From Hymenolepis diminuta (lineage: Eukaryota; Platyhelminthes; Cestoda; Cyclophyllidea; Hymenolepididae), in contig CAADRB010000018.1 in assembly GCA_900708905.1 (NCBI GenBank), forward strand, positions 1,847,776 through 1,911,775: DNA of 64,000 bases, written 5' to 3'. The position numbers were made by a program, and so were the translations under genes. Shown in pieces: positions 40,370-52,990 of this stretch. Each line of letters begins with the position of its first letter. Position 1 is the first letter of the stretch. Under the pieces are notes generated by a model. It searched no databases and had not been told where the DNA came from. It was given only the letters and a program-made list of their open reading frames with translations.

Positions 40370-41900
40370 GTTTACCAACCGTCCATGTTAATAAGCTGGT
40401 CGATATGCTCTGAACCCCACAAATAAGAATTTACTCAAGACGCTGAGGATAAATCCTGAAGCTTGGGTATCAAGTTGAATTTTACTTCAAGTAGGAAAGT
40501 AGAAATAGAAACTCTCAATTAACGCACTAAGATGGTGTTTATTATTTCGGATAAGGTAAAATAAGAAGAATTATTTTCATTTAAATGTCAGCTTCCTTCA
40601 ATGCTACCGAACTAATAGTTGAAAATATGGTATTTTAGATGAATTTCTGTTTCGTTTAATAATTAATAATAATATTATTATTATTAGCCATTAGAATTAC
40701 AAAAATAGCGTGTAAATAAGGAGAACAGCAAAATGTCTAATAAAGTATAAAAAGAGGAAGTAGGCAATGAAAATCAGAGCTACATGGGTTTTAACTCATT
40801 TGAATTCCGAAGCATTGAGTTTTCCACATTCTCAGAAGGAGAAAAGAGCACTTTGCGGTATCCCAAAGTTCAAAATTCACAATCTAATTTCCAGGTTGAT
40901 GGACAAGGTCATATTCACAATATTCAGGGTTTATAAACAGGCTAATTAAATTTTGTAGTCGGCCATGGTGCATCGATTTATATCTCTTTACAGGTAGATG
41001 AAATGGGTAAAATTTACGAGAACTTAAAACGGGAATCTAATATATTGATAATATCATAAGTTTGAATTTCAGGAAACTCTCGGAAAAATATTTCAGCTTC
41101 TTTTAATAGCGCTATTTAAACCGCAGAGTATTTGAAATTCCCAGGAAGCCTTTAAGAATTATTTAATCTTTTGAAGTAAGAATTAAAAAGGGACCTATTT
41201 ACAGCGGAAGCGCTTAATTGCCGACTAATGTTAGCTCACAATTTTTATTGGAATGTCAATTGAGAATCCACCGACTAGCGTCTTCCGGTTAATGTGCCGG
41301 CGTAAAGGAATTAGGCAAATCTGGCTGCTATTTAATGCTAAAAATTAAATTTTTTCAAATTCCTTTAAACGGTCTAAGACTTAATTAACAAGGCCAAAGT
41401 TAACAAATCAAAAATATTCGTGAGTATTTAGGGAACCATTTCTTATTTTTTAGTGCCGTCCTCTAACCCAAGAGAGTTTGGATGTCAACGCTGTCCTTAA
41501 GTAATACCCTACATAAGTTATTAATGTATTGAGATGCGTTTACTTGACAATTGACAATCTCACTCACCCTTGTTGTCTTAGCTACTCTTTTGTTTGTTAA
41601 TTAGCTACCGGGGACAAAAATTGTAAAGTGTACCACCAAAGACGAGGGAATACATTAGTTTAATTTGATTGAAAAGGTTTTTGATGCTCCTTCCATAAGA
41701 TTAAATCGCCTTAAATAAATTCTATTGAGTTCTTTGTGCTGTAACTATTTATGCTAGTCTCATCAGGGTGATGGCCATTCTTAATAAACTAGTCAATGAG
41801 CTCCGAATATTGTGGGATAAACTTAACCAAAAACCTTAATGAGAAAATGGACAAATAAATGTATACGAAATTCAAACTAAGTACGAATCTGATGTCCCGA
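40370..41900 (+). repeat. Short repeat pair (about 40370-40500 and 41750-41900)
   Basis: CCGTCCATGTTAATAAGCTG versus TGGCCATTCTTAATAAACTA, followed by GATATGCTCTGAAC versus AATGAGCTCCGAAT and TAAGAATTTACTCAA versus ATAAACTTAACCAAA. A weaker relative occurs near 51925 inside repeat B copy 2. The DNA between the pair holds repeat A copy 2 and nothing else recognisable. Confidence 0.45.
40650..41010 (+). repeat. Dispersed repeat A, copy 2
   Basis: GAAGCATTGAGTTTTCCACA, CAGAAGGAGAAAAGAGCACT and TTGCGGTATCCCAAAGTTCA. A third, weaker copy lies near 51690-51740 (GAGTAAAAGCACACTTTGTA and CTATTTGGAAATTC). Confidence 0.55.
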
Positions 41901-42920
41901 CCCATTATTTACCTCTTCTCCATTTTCACCCACACTAAATCTCTCATCAAGTTATTTTACTGTTTTCATTGTCGCACGCTTTCTCTTCATTAAAACCTGG
42001 AACAATTTCTTTGTCTTGAAATGCTTATAGGTCATTGCTTTGTAGCAGTAGAAGTTCTCTCGGTTAAATAATTTCCGTCTACACTGGAAAGTAATAACGC
42101 ATTCAATCTCAGTTACAGTGCGCCTTACTGATCGGTTCGGTGAACATTGATGAGCATCATGTGAATGATATGAACAACGGTATTGGTGAAAACTGGTTGA
42201 AAATTACTCATTGGAGTGACTTCAGAATATCCAAACTAGCCTCGAAAAACTTTTATCATTGGCATCAGAAATTATTTCGTCCCTATATTTTTTAGCTCAG
42301 GACAAATCAGTTTCTAATTTTATTTTTGAGTATAATATAGAGACCCTAAAAAGATTAATTTCTAAGTATCTTTAAACCTACTGTAACCTAGACGACTATT
42401 GGTTGTTCGGAGTAGTTTTTGGAATGGGAGGGCGAAATTCAGTAATTAAATAAGAAAAACCTTATCACTTGAAAATGATAATTATTGAGAATTGAAAATG
42501 TCTCTCCACTATGAATGTCATAAATAAAAGAATTTTGGCAGAATTGACCAAAAAAGTGATTGAAAAACCTCCTTCTGCAAAAAATGGATGATTGACTTTA
42601 TTAGGTAAAGAAGAATACTTGATAGCGACTACAAAAGTGGGTAATTTTTATATCCATTTCCTTAATATGATATAAAGCAGGGCATTTTAAATTTGTTCAA
42701 ATTCTTCTCTATTTCCGCTCCCATTAATTCTTTGGCTAACTCATTTACCTAAATGAGACCACGAAAAATTAAATGAGAAAGTATACTAATTAACGGATAG
42801 TCTCAAGAAGATTTACTTTAAGGAGCGGAAATGAAAAAAGCATTCAGGGGGAGATGGCCCTCTTAAATAATAACTCCTTGCAATAATTCCAAAGCAATTA
42901 ATCCTATGGCCATGTAGGTA

Positions 42921-43114
42921 AACGTTTTCCAACACTCATCTTGGATAGGGGATTAGCATCATGGAACCTCTAGATGAGAAATTTGAAGTCTGCCACCATC
43001 TCAATAGTCGTATTTGACTAGTACGCTTGTTCATTCCTCTCACCTATAAGTGTCGAATCTGTGGCCTCTAACTTAGCAGATGAGCATATTAACCATTGCG
43101 CCACCGGGGCGCGA
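42921..43114 (-). repeat. SINE-like repeat, copy 7 (best preserved head)
   Basis: The minus strand begins GCCCCGGTGGCGCAATGG, whose TGGCGCAATGG fits the pol III A-box of tRNA genes. It continues through TGCTCATCTGCTAAGTTAGA to CACAGATTCGACACT (B-box-like). The body has CAGACTTCAAATTTCTCATC, GGTTCCATGATGCTAATCC and AAGATGAGTGTTGGAAAACG. A tRNA-derived SINE is the best explanation. It is not a functional tRNA because no cloverleaf fits. Confidence 0.78.
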
Positions 43115-44879
43115 ATGTTAGGTTAAGAATTCAACTGTTAACATATTTCCCCAAATTAAAATCTCCCCTCAGTGTAATTTTGCATCAAAAATTAAAGATT
43201 TCCTTTCCTCCTCTTGAGACACAAAATCAAGCCACACGCCGGGTGGTAGTAGTGTGGCGTTAGAAAGAGTCATTTCTCTTACCTGTTGCTGCTCTTTTAA
43301 AGGGGGAGGGGGTGGTGAAAAAGAAGGTGTAGGAGAATTAGGAGAAAGTGTCTAACATGTCTGTACCACACACAGTCGGCTACTCAAATCCCACCTCCCT
43401 TTCTCACTTCCCAAGAGAAGGAGAAAGAGTCTGTGACACATGAGGTGTTAACCCACACACACCCTTAATTTCCCACCATGAGAGGAAACAACGAGTGGTC
43501 GAGTAGGGGTAATCAATTTTTGTGGCGACAGAAGGAAGAGGGGTTTCATCTGAGGTCCGATTCGAACTAAATCCCCCTCATCCCACCCATCTTCCTTCTC
43601 CAATCTGTCAAAACAATCTCTAACACCTGTGCGAGTGAGATGTAAATTTAACTATGAAGACATTAAAGAACTACCCCCACACAGTGTAGGTGAGTAGAAT
43701 TTGCGTTTATTTGGTTGAAAAACATGCTTTCTTCTGCAGAACATACGTAAGTCGGTCAGGATGAAAATTCTCAATTCACTTAAGGTGAGATGAAAATTTT
43801 CGGCTGAACAAAGAAAGCATACAGAGTTTCGAGGTGTACGTTAAGTGGAGCAAGGAAGTTAAAGGAACTGAATAGGAGAAGAACGAGAAGGGGAATGGGT
43901 CTTTTATTAAGCCGGATTGCTTTCTCTCTCTGCCTTCTGAACTCCCTTTTCTATCGTTTCATTCACTTTTTTCTCTCTTCCGACTGTCGGCTTATTTTCT
44001 TTTCCTTTACTTAGAAGAGAGATGGGATGTAATTCGGGAATTGGACTAATCGAATTACTAATATCGAAATGCACGACCTGCCCAACTCTGCAACTCTCAT
44101 TCTTTAACAAGAAGGGAAAATTAATTTCACAGTAGAATTCAAAATGGTGTATTTGATCAAAAATATATACAAATATTTTAATAAGCGAAACTATTTTCTT
44201 ATTAATTAATATCCGATATTCACTCAAAATATTGTCTAAATTGAAACCCAAGGTAATATTTAACTAGTGTACTGAAGCATTTCACATTTATATGAAGGAA
44301 AAAAGGAGGGGCAAAATTTTTGAGAATCCTGATACTGAAAGGCAAAGACCCCATTCGGGATCATTGTTAATTCTCTTAATAGTCAAAATTATGCATTTAG
44401 AATTATTCAAGTTTGTAAGTGGGTTAATAGTACCTTTTCGAATTTTTTCTTTCGTAGATGGCATGGATTCGGTTATTTTAAGTAACATGCTCTTTCATTA
44501 AAAAAATGGTTTAAAAGCTCACAGCAAAGAATTAATCAATTCCTGATTGGTAGATTTTAATATACTCATTTTTAGCATCATTAGAATATTCTCAAAGGCA
44601 TCAGATTCGCTAAAAATCACCTAAAAAGGCTTCAAAAGAGCTAATGTATAAGCAGATTGTTCGGAAGGTAAGGAATCTGGACCACAGAAAGTAACGAGCA
44701 TATTATTTAAATGATATAAAATAGGAAAATTTGAAAATTTTCACCCAGAGCTAAATGTTACGCTTTTGCACATTGTCTTACTACGACAGCAGACCAAGAA
44801 GGATATTAATCTGATTCTTGCTTCCCAAATTTTACTCTTAGTAGTAATAATAGGAAAATTCATTTAAGAAATCCTTATC

Positions 44880-45030
44880 AAACACTCATCCCGGGTAGAG
44901 GAGTATCTTTATGGAGTTATTATGGTGAGAAAGATGATTTCTATCATTGACAGGGATAGGATTTAACCCAGGATTTTATTGACAGGACTTAACCCAGGGA
45001 TATGACCATTTCACTCACTTGGTGCTTACC
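44880..45030 (-). repeat. SINE-like repeat, copy 8
   Basis: Read on the minus strand, the 3' part (CTCTACCCGGGATGAGTGTT) matches the tail of copy 7, preceded by TTTCTCACCATAATAACTCC. The head region is rearranged or duplicated (two similar blocks around CCTGGGTTAA). Confidence 0.6.
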
Positions 45031-47859
45031 GATGGCCATCGAACACGCGGCTTCGGACTTCCCAGAGTAGAAAGAAATGGAGAAAATAATCACACCTGAG
45101 AGGTGATATTGGATTAATTTCATTAGATTGTGCGTTAACTGAGTAGAAAGGTCTAGCTATATAAACCTCGAATACATCTCCGACATATTTCGTCAATTCA
45201 GACGGGAACATTACGACAGTGACCTTTGGAAAACCCTTCCCTTTACGTATTGCCAATTTCGATCAAAACACTTTCATGCTGCTAAATTATACAAAATGTG
45301 CATCTATGGAATTTCTGAGCTCATCGGTTTGCGGATTTTGATTTAAAAATTACGAGGTATCAAAACTCGGTAATATTACTAAAGCTGGCCATAAAATTGT
45401 GGTACATTTGATAAATATTGAACAATTATAATTTTTAATAGCTAGGTGCCTAAATTAACTTCACCAGAAGGTCATTATCACTTGTCATTAGATATTGTGA
45501 CTGCCGATATCTAACGACTGCTCTGGAGGAACTAGATATCCAAAAGTATGTCGCCGAGATAGATTAAAAATAGAATTGATTGAGATAGGCGACCGACTGG
45601 GGACTTTGATATGTTTATCAAGGTGTAACCCTAGTCACCGTAATCACCACCCCCCAATTTGCGTATCTAAATAAAATCTTACCTGAGTTTTCTAATTCAG
45701 ATCCTTTTATCTTTAAAACACCCATTTAACTTGGCCTTGATGCAAACTCAAATTACTGATTTTGTTTAATCGTCTTGAAAAGATTTATTTTAATTTAAAT
45801 CATGCAATTTCATCTCTGGAAATATTTATTAAATATATATTAGAATAATTTCATAGAATATTTAAATAAAGTATATTCATTTTAATTATATGCTTATGGT
45901 TTTAATGATATGAAGTATGTTGAATTCGAAGTTGCCCAACATTTATAAGGGAGTTAGTTAATTAATACTTAAAAATTGAAATATTTAAGTAAAATTTGAT
46001 TAAAATTCTTTGGAGTTTTCCAAATTGGAAGAGAAGGAAGATTTTCTTTTCCTAAATGCTCATTCACATTTTACTGAAGTTGTTCGGAATGGTAGGAAGA
46101 AAAAACAGCCCATTCACAGCAGAAACATGTGCTCAAATTGGACATCTAGCCTTATTTTTTCTCCTCTGCCACGAAGAAAACAAACTTGATTTGATTGGAG
46201 TGAAAAGGAGAAGAAGTCGATTTGAGAGGTAAATGTGAATAAGAAATTAAATTTCCAAAGTAGGTGGGGAAGAGGGAGGAAGAAGAACTGACCGACTTGT
46301 TCATGAGCGGCTCTTAACTGACAAACCCAAACCTGCAAGGAAAATGTGGAGAAAGTACCATTTTGCGAAATGGAAATAAATTAGGAAAAGGTGAAGCGCA
46401 CTGTACGAGATTAATTAATTAAGGAAAAATTAATAACTTGCTTTTCGCCTGAAATTTTAAGAGCTTAATTTTATCTGGAATTTAATGTTGGTATGTAAAT
46501 CCTTTGAAGATGAATACATTTAATCCCACACTTAATAGACGCTTATAAATTAATAAGGATGATAGGGGCTGTTTAACAAAGTAAAGACTAGGTTTGAGGT
46601 CAATATATGCAAATTTAAAAAAGAGATAGTATTATTGTGATAACTAGGGTCAACTTTGAGAGAACTCCAGTAACTCCAGTATTAAAACACTTTTGTATTT
46701 ACATATAAGAAAAAAGAGATGAATTAAGAAGGCATGATCAACTCAGTTAAATCGGTCGGTCAATAATCAGTGAATATTACAAACGCATACTAATTAAGGA
46801 ACCTTGATGTCAAAAAATGACAATACAATAGGGATTCTATTGTATAATGCATTCTACCATACTCTTATGAAAAAGAGAACCTTAATGGTTCAAGAATTTA
46901 TAAGTAGTAGGAATCTTGACACTCTGACTGCATTAGATGCCCCTTTTTGAACTTCCTGTTTTATCTCTTACTGAATTAATGTACTATTTCGCGTGTTTGG
47001 TAGTAGTACTTGCAAAATTTTATTTTGCTTTGCATTGGATAATAATATAACAAAGGAATTCCACCAGAAATTCTTTTACATTCTCTTCCTAAATGGGTTC
47101 TTAAAGTAAATCGTTGTTGCATAAGTGCACATTCTGAAAAATGCAGTAGGAATGTAGGTTTTCTACCTTTGCCCAGGGAACACCTTCTTATTGTAATTGA
47201 TTTAAGCAAAGTGATGCCTCTAAATTTGGATTATTAGGTGTTGTGTTCTCTAAAAGCGGAAATTTATCTGTCCCTAGTACATGGAATTACTTTTAAAATG
47301 GTCACAAATAGCTCCCAATAAAGTTGTGCTTAAACAGATTGCTGATTATATCGGAAGTGAATTACCTAGTTAGATTACTAAATCAATAAAGGGTATTAAT
47401 TAAAGAGTTAAAAGGACTCATTAATTGATATTACCTTTCATGGTATCAGATTGTATGAATTGGAAAAATATTAACAATGCGTTCTTAATTAAATTATGGT
47501 AAAATATTCAAGATCAGCAGATAATACATTATTTTGTATATATTAGATCTAATGCATAAGCAGTCGATAGAAAATGGTGAAATGGTCTAATTATGATAAG
47601 AGAAAAACCAATAAGAATTAGAATTTAATTTTTTCCGATTCATAAGGTCAACGTTTTATTGAACAGAAATAAGTTAACGCGCCAGAATTTGAAAAGAGCA
47701 CTTCAGAATGCGTTCATGCCCATGATGTCGAGAGCTTTGACCAACTAGTTTAACTGAGTTGGCCGGGATTGTCATCTCTATAATAATATTTGTATATTCA
47801 AATAGTCAAGAACGATTAGTTAATTCCTGTTAGTTTAACTGCGCGTCAGTATCATTTTT

Positions 47860-48120
47860 ATTGCTCACAGTTATACAAAATAATTATACAATTTTCCATT
47901 GAAAAAGCCGCTGAAATCAGTCAGCAGAAAATTCAATAAATGATAAGGGAGATGGGACCAAGTCAAGTCCCACCTCATTTTGAACTTTGGACTCGGGTTG
48001 GCTAATATTTACTTAATGGGCAGGTCTTAACTACGGTGTTTAGTGTTTATGGACTGGTATTGTTATCAAGAGGGATCGGTCTTGACATTACAATCCTTTT
48101 GTTTCTTCAAATGGTTCTAA
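47860..48120 (+). repeat. Dispersed repeat C, copy 1
   Basis: Shares ATTTTTATTGCTCACAG exactly with 52683-52699, then ACTCGGGTTGGCTAATATTT versus ACTCGGGTTATACGGTATTT, CTTAATGGGCAGGTC versus CTAAATGGGTAGTTC, and TTATCAAGAGGGATCGGTCT versus TTGATTAAGAGGAGTAGGTC. Confidence 0.6.
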
Positions 48121-48719
48121 AGGCAAAATAATTTTATTTGATATTTAGTAGCTTACCGTTTTATCGCACATGATATTAAAACTCACTTCCTTGATTCAGA
48201 AAATGCGAATGTTTGGAAACCCAAATCAGTCCCAAAATGGAAGAAGGCCCAATTATGTTATTTCTCAATTTCAGATAGACGGCGAAATGGCAGGCTGTTC
48301 TAATTCGCAGCCAATGTTGGGTCGCACCGATCAGCTGCTTAAAAAATCTGCTTCACGGGAAGGTAGATGTTAGTGTTTAAAATTTCAAAAAATTAAATTT
48401 CAAATAACAGAAAACAATAAATTTGTCAGCTGACGCTTGACATATCCATGTTCGTCAGATTACGGTACATTTCACGGTTTTTCTGTGAGAAGCATTTAAT
48501 TTTATAGTAAATTCTGACACTTTTGGTTGGATGGACAAACTTATCTCAGTCTACTATCGAAATAGCGATATCTTCTACTAAAATCAAAAATTTCTTTCTC
48601 CATTCAAAAACTTTTATCAAGGCAATTTTTTGAAAAAAATTTGCGAAAGTTGACGTTAATAACTAAGCTGTGAAGTGAGGTGGATGGCCAGCGGTATTGT
48701 ATAATTTTGGTCAATAATA

Positions 48720-48747
48720 GGGGGAAGTGAGGGGGGAGGGAGGAGGG
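48720..48747 (+). other. G-quadruplex-type G run, intergenic
   Basis: G tracts of 4, 6, 3 and 3 separated by AAGTGA, A and AGGA. No gene lies within several kilobases that would explain it. Confidence 0.6.
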
Positions 48748-48879
48748 AAATTTGGGTGTGAATTTACATTGTTGTGGTCCCAGTATACCTTCCCTTTATT
48801 CCGGAAAATTTTTTTAACATTTTCTTTAATGTGTTTGACATGATTCATGTAAAACTTTGATAAAGTAAAAGGTCATGAG

Positions 48880-49000
48880 ATCGATGTCCGTTGACGCATG
48901 TCTATTGGTGTGGAACGTCAACCGCACCGGTTAGGTCTGGTCAACAGGAGGGGTGAGAGAATGCGATTTTTTGTATGAGCGTCGATAATACGTTCCTTAC
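48880..49000 (+). repeat. SINE-like repeat, copy 9 (partial)
   Basis: Has GAGATCGATGTCCGTTGACG, GGTGTGGAACGTCAACCGCA and GGTTAGGTCTGGTCAACAGG in family order. The 3' diagnostic segment is eroded. Confidence 0.55.
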
Positions 49001-50772
49001 AGATTCAGATTCAGATTAAGTTCAACGTACTCTAAGCTTAAACTGGATTCCAGAATTAATATTTGCGTATAAGGTTTATATTTTCTGGCGTACGTTACCA
49101 ACTAGTGTTTGGACAAATTAACAACCAATATATGGCAAAATGCCAGTATTAAAACCTGAATTTTGAAAGTAAAATAGCATTAGCTTCGGAGACTTGACTT
49201 TGCGGGATGAAAAATGCAAAAATCGCAAGATCTCCAAAAAAGCGAATTCTCCCTGATAAGTATCAAAGTTAAGTTTATGCAACCAAAAATGCTGGGTACT
49301 GAGGATGCTGAGAAAGTGAAATTTCGGCCTGATTGATCTTAGAGATAGTAGGCTTTGCATATCATCGGATAGTAATTTTCGATTTAATTTTGGTTTAAAT
49401 TCATATTAACTCAAGTAAATCTGTTCGCTATCAATAAAATTGGATAGATAATTCGAAATAAAATGTTAGGGAAGTGTAATTCGGTGAATATATGTTTAGT
49501 GCTTATATTTTATGTTAATTATCCAAAAAATAAATTAATAAATAATCGTTGTTTTCACTAAATATTATATTATGGATAGAGGTATTGGTAATTCTTCGAA
49601 TAAGAGCAGTGAAATGTAACCTCGAGAAGAAGGTATTCCTTTTACACTGTCGAAGTGATTGAAAACATTACGATGAGCAACAATTTCAAATACTCTATCT
49701 CCAGAGGTTTCATGTATTATAGAGGACAAGGACGATTTTAAATCACTATATATCATTATATTATTCCCAATGGTGACAGCAAATGCCATGATAGTCTACT
49801 CTGTTCGAGAGACTTTTAAAGGGAAAGATAAATTTAAATAAGTAGAACTTACAGCCCATCTTCTTCAATCTGGGCTGGGCAATGAGCAATTGGAAGTCCT
49901 GAACTCCTCAGATCGAATTCCCAAATTCCTTTACTCTCTTCCCAAAATTAAGAAGTTAATCCTATTCATCCGCTTATCTCACTACTACACCGTATACTGC
50001 TTTTATAAATAAGCACCCAATAATGATACTTATAGGAAAAATAAAGTTTCTCGAATCAAAACTCTATTTTGGTTACTCTTAACCTACAAATATTTCGATT
50101 AGCAAATCAAAATCTTCAAAGGGGATTAAATTTATGAAACAATAACAAGTGCATTTAAATTACATGACTTGTATTTGAAGAAAAATATCACAGCTTTAAC
50201 ATTTGGAATTCATGTTTGAAATTTAAGTATTTTAATCTTAAATACAAGTTTAATTTAAAACTTTTTTCTTTGTGGTGTATAAAGGACTGAAGTACGAGCT
50301 CCTTTTACTGATTTGAATCTTCATTAATTTATCAGTGATATTCCATTATAAACAAAAATGAATTTGTTCCAGAAATAATTGGCATAAGCAAACTTTACTG
50401 AAAGGATAAGCCTTCATGAAATTATAGATAAAGAAAACATCAGAAATTTTACAATGACCTGATTTTATTACTTCATTTCTGCCGCAGATTTCGTAACGGA
50501 TAAATTTATTATCATTATTGCAAGAGAAGATAATAAAACCCTAGGAGAGCTAAAGTTTACCTAATAAAGGGAGGCGGATGAGAGAGGATTACTTCAACTA
50601 AGGGATTGAAATGCGGTCGGATCTTGACACCCTTACACACATTTCACTTCCCCCCTCTCTTCTCAAGTCTGACAACTAGGGAATGCTTGCCTTTTCAAAA
50701 GGGAAGAGGGAGCGGAATTCGCATACAAAGCGAATTCTCACACCTATCACACAAGCAACAGGGGCAGCAGCG

Positions 50773-50836
50773 NNNNNNNNNNNNNNNNNNNNNNNNNNNN
50801 NNNNNNNNNNNNNNNNNNNNNNNNNNNNNNNNNNNN
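50773..50836. other. Short assembly gap (N run)
   Basis: 64 N characters within a GC-richer, purine/pyrimidine-biased island (50560-51130). Such low-complexity DNA commonly causes short-read assembly gaps. Confidence 0.99.
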
Positions 50837-51869
50837 GGGAGGGTGGATGATAGGATGAGACGGTGGAGAGCGGTGAAGCGATGAACCTGGTCACTATCGC
50901 TCTTTCTCTCTCTCACTCTCTCTCTACGAGGCTATGAACGCCACAGATGAAGTGTATCGTTGTGCTCCTTTTGTGTGTTGAGGTCTTGTGTGTAAAGGGG
51001 AGAGGGATAACCGCTCACTTCCCAAGCAATTCAGGCATCAAGTCGGTACATCCGCTTGCGTCTATCAAAACCTCGAACGACCGAAAACCACCGCAGAAAA
51101 AAGTAGGAGGTGAAGGAGAAGGCATTACCTTACTAGTTCTCACTCACGCTCTCTTAAACAAATTAAATTAATGTATGGTGAGAGTTATGATCTGAAGCGA
51201 TTAAGGATAGCTTAAGTAGATGTAGGATTTTACGCTTTGAAAATCTATAAAGTTTTATTACTAATTTATTATTTCACTGCACAACTAAATGAATAATTGT
51301 TATGCATTTACTAATTTTAAATTCGAAATGACAGTTACATAGCTTGACACCGTTTTAAGCCCTTGAGGTCATTTTCAACCTTAAAGTGCACGCAGAAATG
51401 ACAACCAAATTAATTTAGAAAACATTAATAAATGAGAAATATTTCTTGACTTTAAATCTCTCATTAAATTATTGACACTTTTAAGTGGAAAATGTAAATT
51501 TTGTTCAATCGTAATAATCAGGAGACATTTTATGATATCCGATATTAATCATCATCTACTCATGAAAGCTATAGTTTCGATTATAAGGGAAAATCTATAC
51601 TAATGTGGCTATATATCGATTCTATATACCAATTCTATTAAAAAATCAATTTTTTAACTTCTTCTACAAGTATAAATTAGTTCGATGAGTAAAAGCACAC
51701 TTTGTACTATTTGGAAATTCGAGATTCAAAACACGCAGAGAGCCCTGAGATTTATCTTCGAACTTCAGGTATAATATGTACATTTATAGCTTTATTAAAG
51801 AGAGTAGGATCATACATAGCATCGCATTCCTATTAAGAAGCTTGAAAATCGAATCACCTTTAAATCTTA

Positions 51870-52640
51870 CTTTAGGAAATTCACCGTGCTGTCAATACAA
51901 ACAGAACAGGAGATCCAAATGGTCTGCCTTAATAAGCTCAATCTTGTGATTAACGTAACATTCTGTCCTTTTAGAAGCCAAACATTTTCTGGTTAGTACT
52001 AATCCTAATAAGTGTTATTTTCTTACATTAACAACTTTAAAACCTTATAAGGGTTTAGATTCCTGGGGTTAATCAAATCCAACTGGTGTCTTTCTACTTA
52101 ATAAATTAGAGTAGAACTATTTATTAAGGATTTTCTAACATTCTCAAAACCTGCATTGGACATGGGACAAACATTCCGATTTACTGAAATTGTATAAGTA
52201 GTTGCAAAAATTACGATTTCGAGTGAGTGGCACTGTCCAAGCGCCCTTATATTAACTATTCTCGTCGAATGCAAGTGAGTAAAACGGAGATTGGTCGTGC
52301 AATCACTCTTCTTATCTTTTTGCGTTACCGAATGCGTACTATTATATAATTGTTCCGAATTAAGGCAGTTTAACAAAATGAGGAGAAAATATTTTCATGA
52401 ATACGAATTTCAGAACTAAACATTACAGGTCAAAATTGAAAAAGAATATCGAAATGCGAAAAGTTATTATAGGATCTCACAAAGCACTCATCTCAATCTA
52501 TTAGAATTTGAACTTATGCACTCCTTTGTTCATTTCGTATATTCAATACGATCTTGAAATAAAGTGAGTTATTATTAATTTTATGATTTCCAATGGAAAT
52601 GCAATCGAGCGACAGGTAAACAACAGAAGAGCTATGAAAA
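51870..52640 (+). repeat. Dispersed repeat B, copy 2
   Basis: Partner of 37480-38510 in the same orientation. It is immediately followed by a copy of repeat C (52675-52990), so the two may be parts of one longer ancient element. The minus-strand open frame at 52098-52376 lies within it and has no counterpart in copy 1, so it is not a gene. Confidence 0.6.
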
Positions 52641-52674
52641 TAACTGGTAATTTTATTGTAAAGTGACATATTGA

Positions 52675-52990
52675 CATATAATTTTTATTGCTCACAGAAA
52701 TACAACAAATTTACAATTTTTAATAGTGGAAGCAACTGACAACAGATAACAGTAAATCTAACATATGACAAAGGGGAGGGGTGGGGGAGGAAGATCAACG
52801 TCAAGGCCATAAAGAGTATTATTACATTTGATTTCTGAACTCGGGTTATACGGTATTTACTAAATGGGTAGTTCACGTTCCAAAATTCGAATTTCACTTG
52901 TCTACTTGTCTACTATGTTCAGCGCTTACCTACCGCTATTATTTGATTAAGAGGAGTAGGTCTTACCGTTTCATTTCGCTTTTCCCTTGA
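52675..52990 (+). repeat. Dispersed repeat C, copy 2
   Basis: Direct-orientation partner of 47860-48120. It contains a G-rich run (GGGGAGGGGTGGGGGAGG near 52773-52790) that is not present in copy 1. Confidence 0.6.

Noticed and set aside
43020..43114. A functional tRNA gene
   Set aside because: A- and B-box-like motifs are present, but no proper acceptor and anticodon stems can be drawn. Related sequences with a shared body mark it as the head of a SINE.
49860..49960. Minus-strand exon-like segment reading IWEFDLRSSGLPIAHCPAQI before GTAAGT
   Set aside because: In-frame stop immediately upstream, no good acceptor, and no next exon in phase. The plus strand also resembles a decayed tRNA-like head (GATCGAATTCCC).
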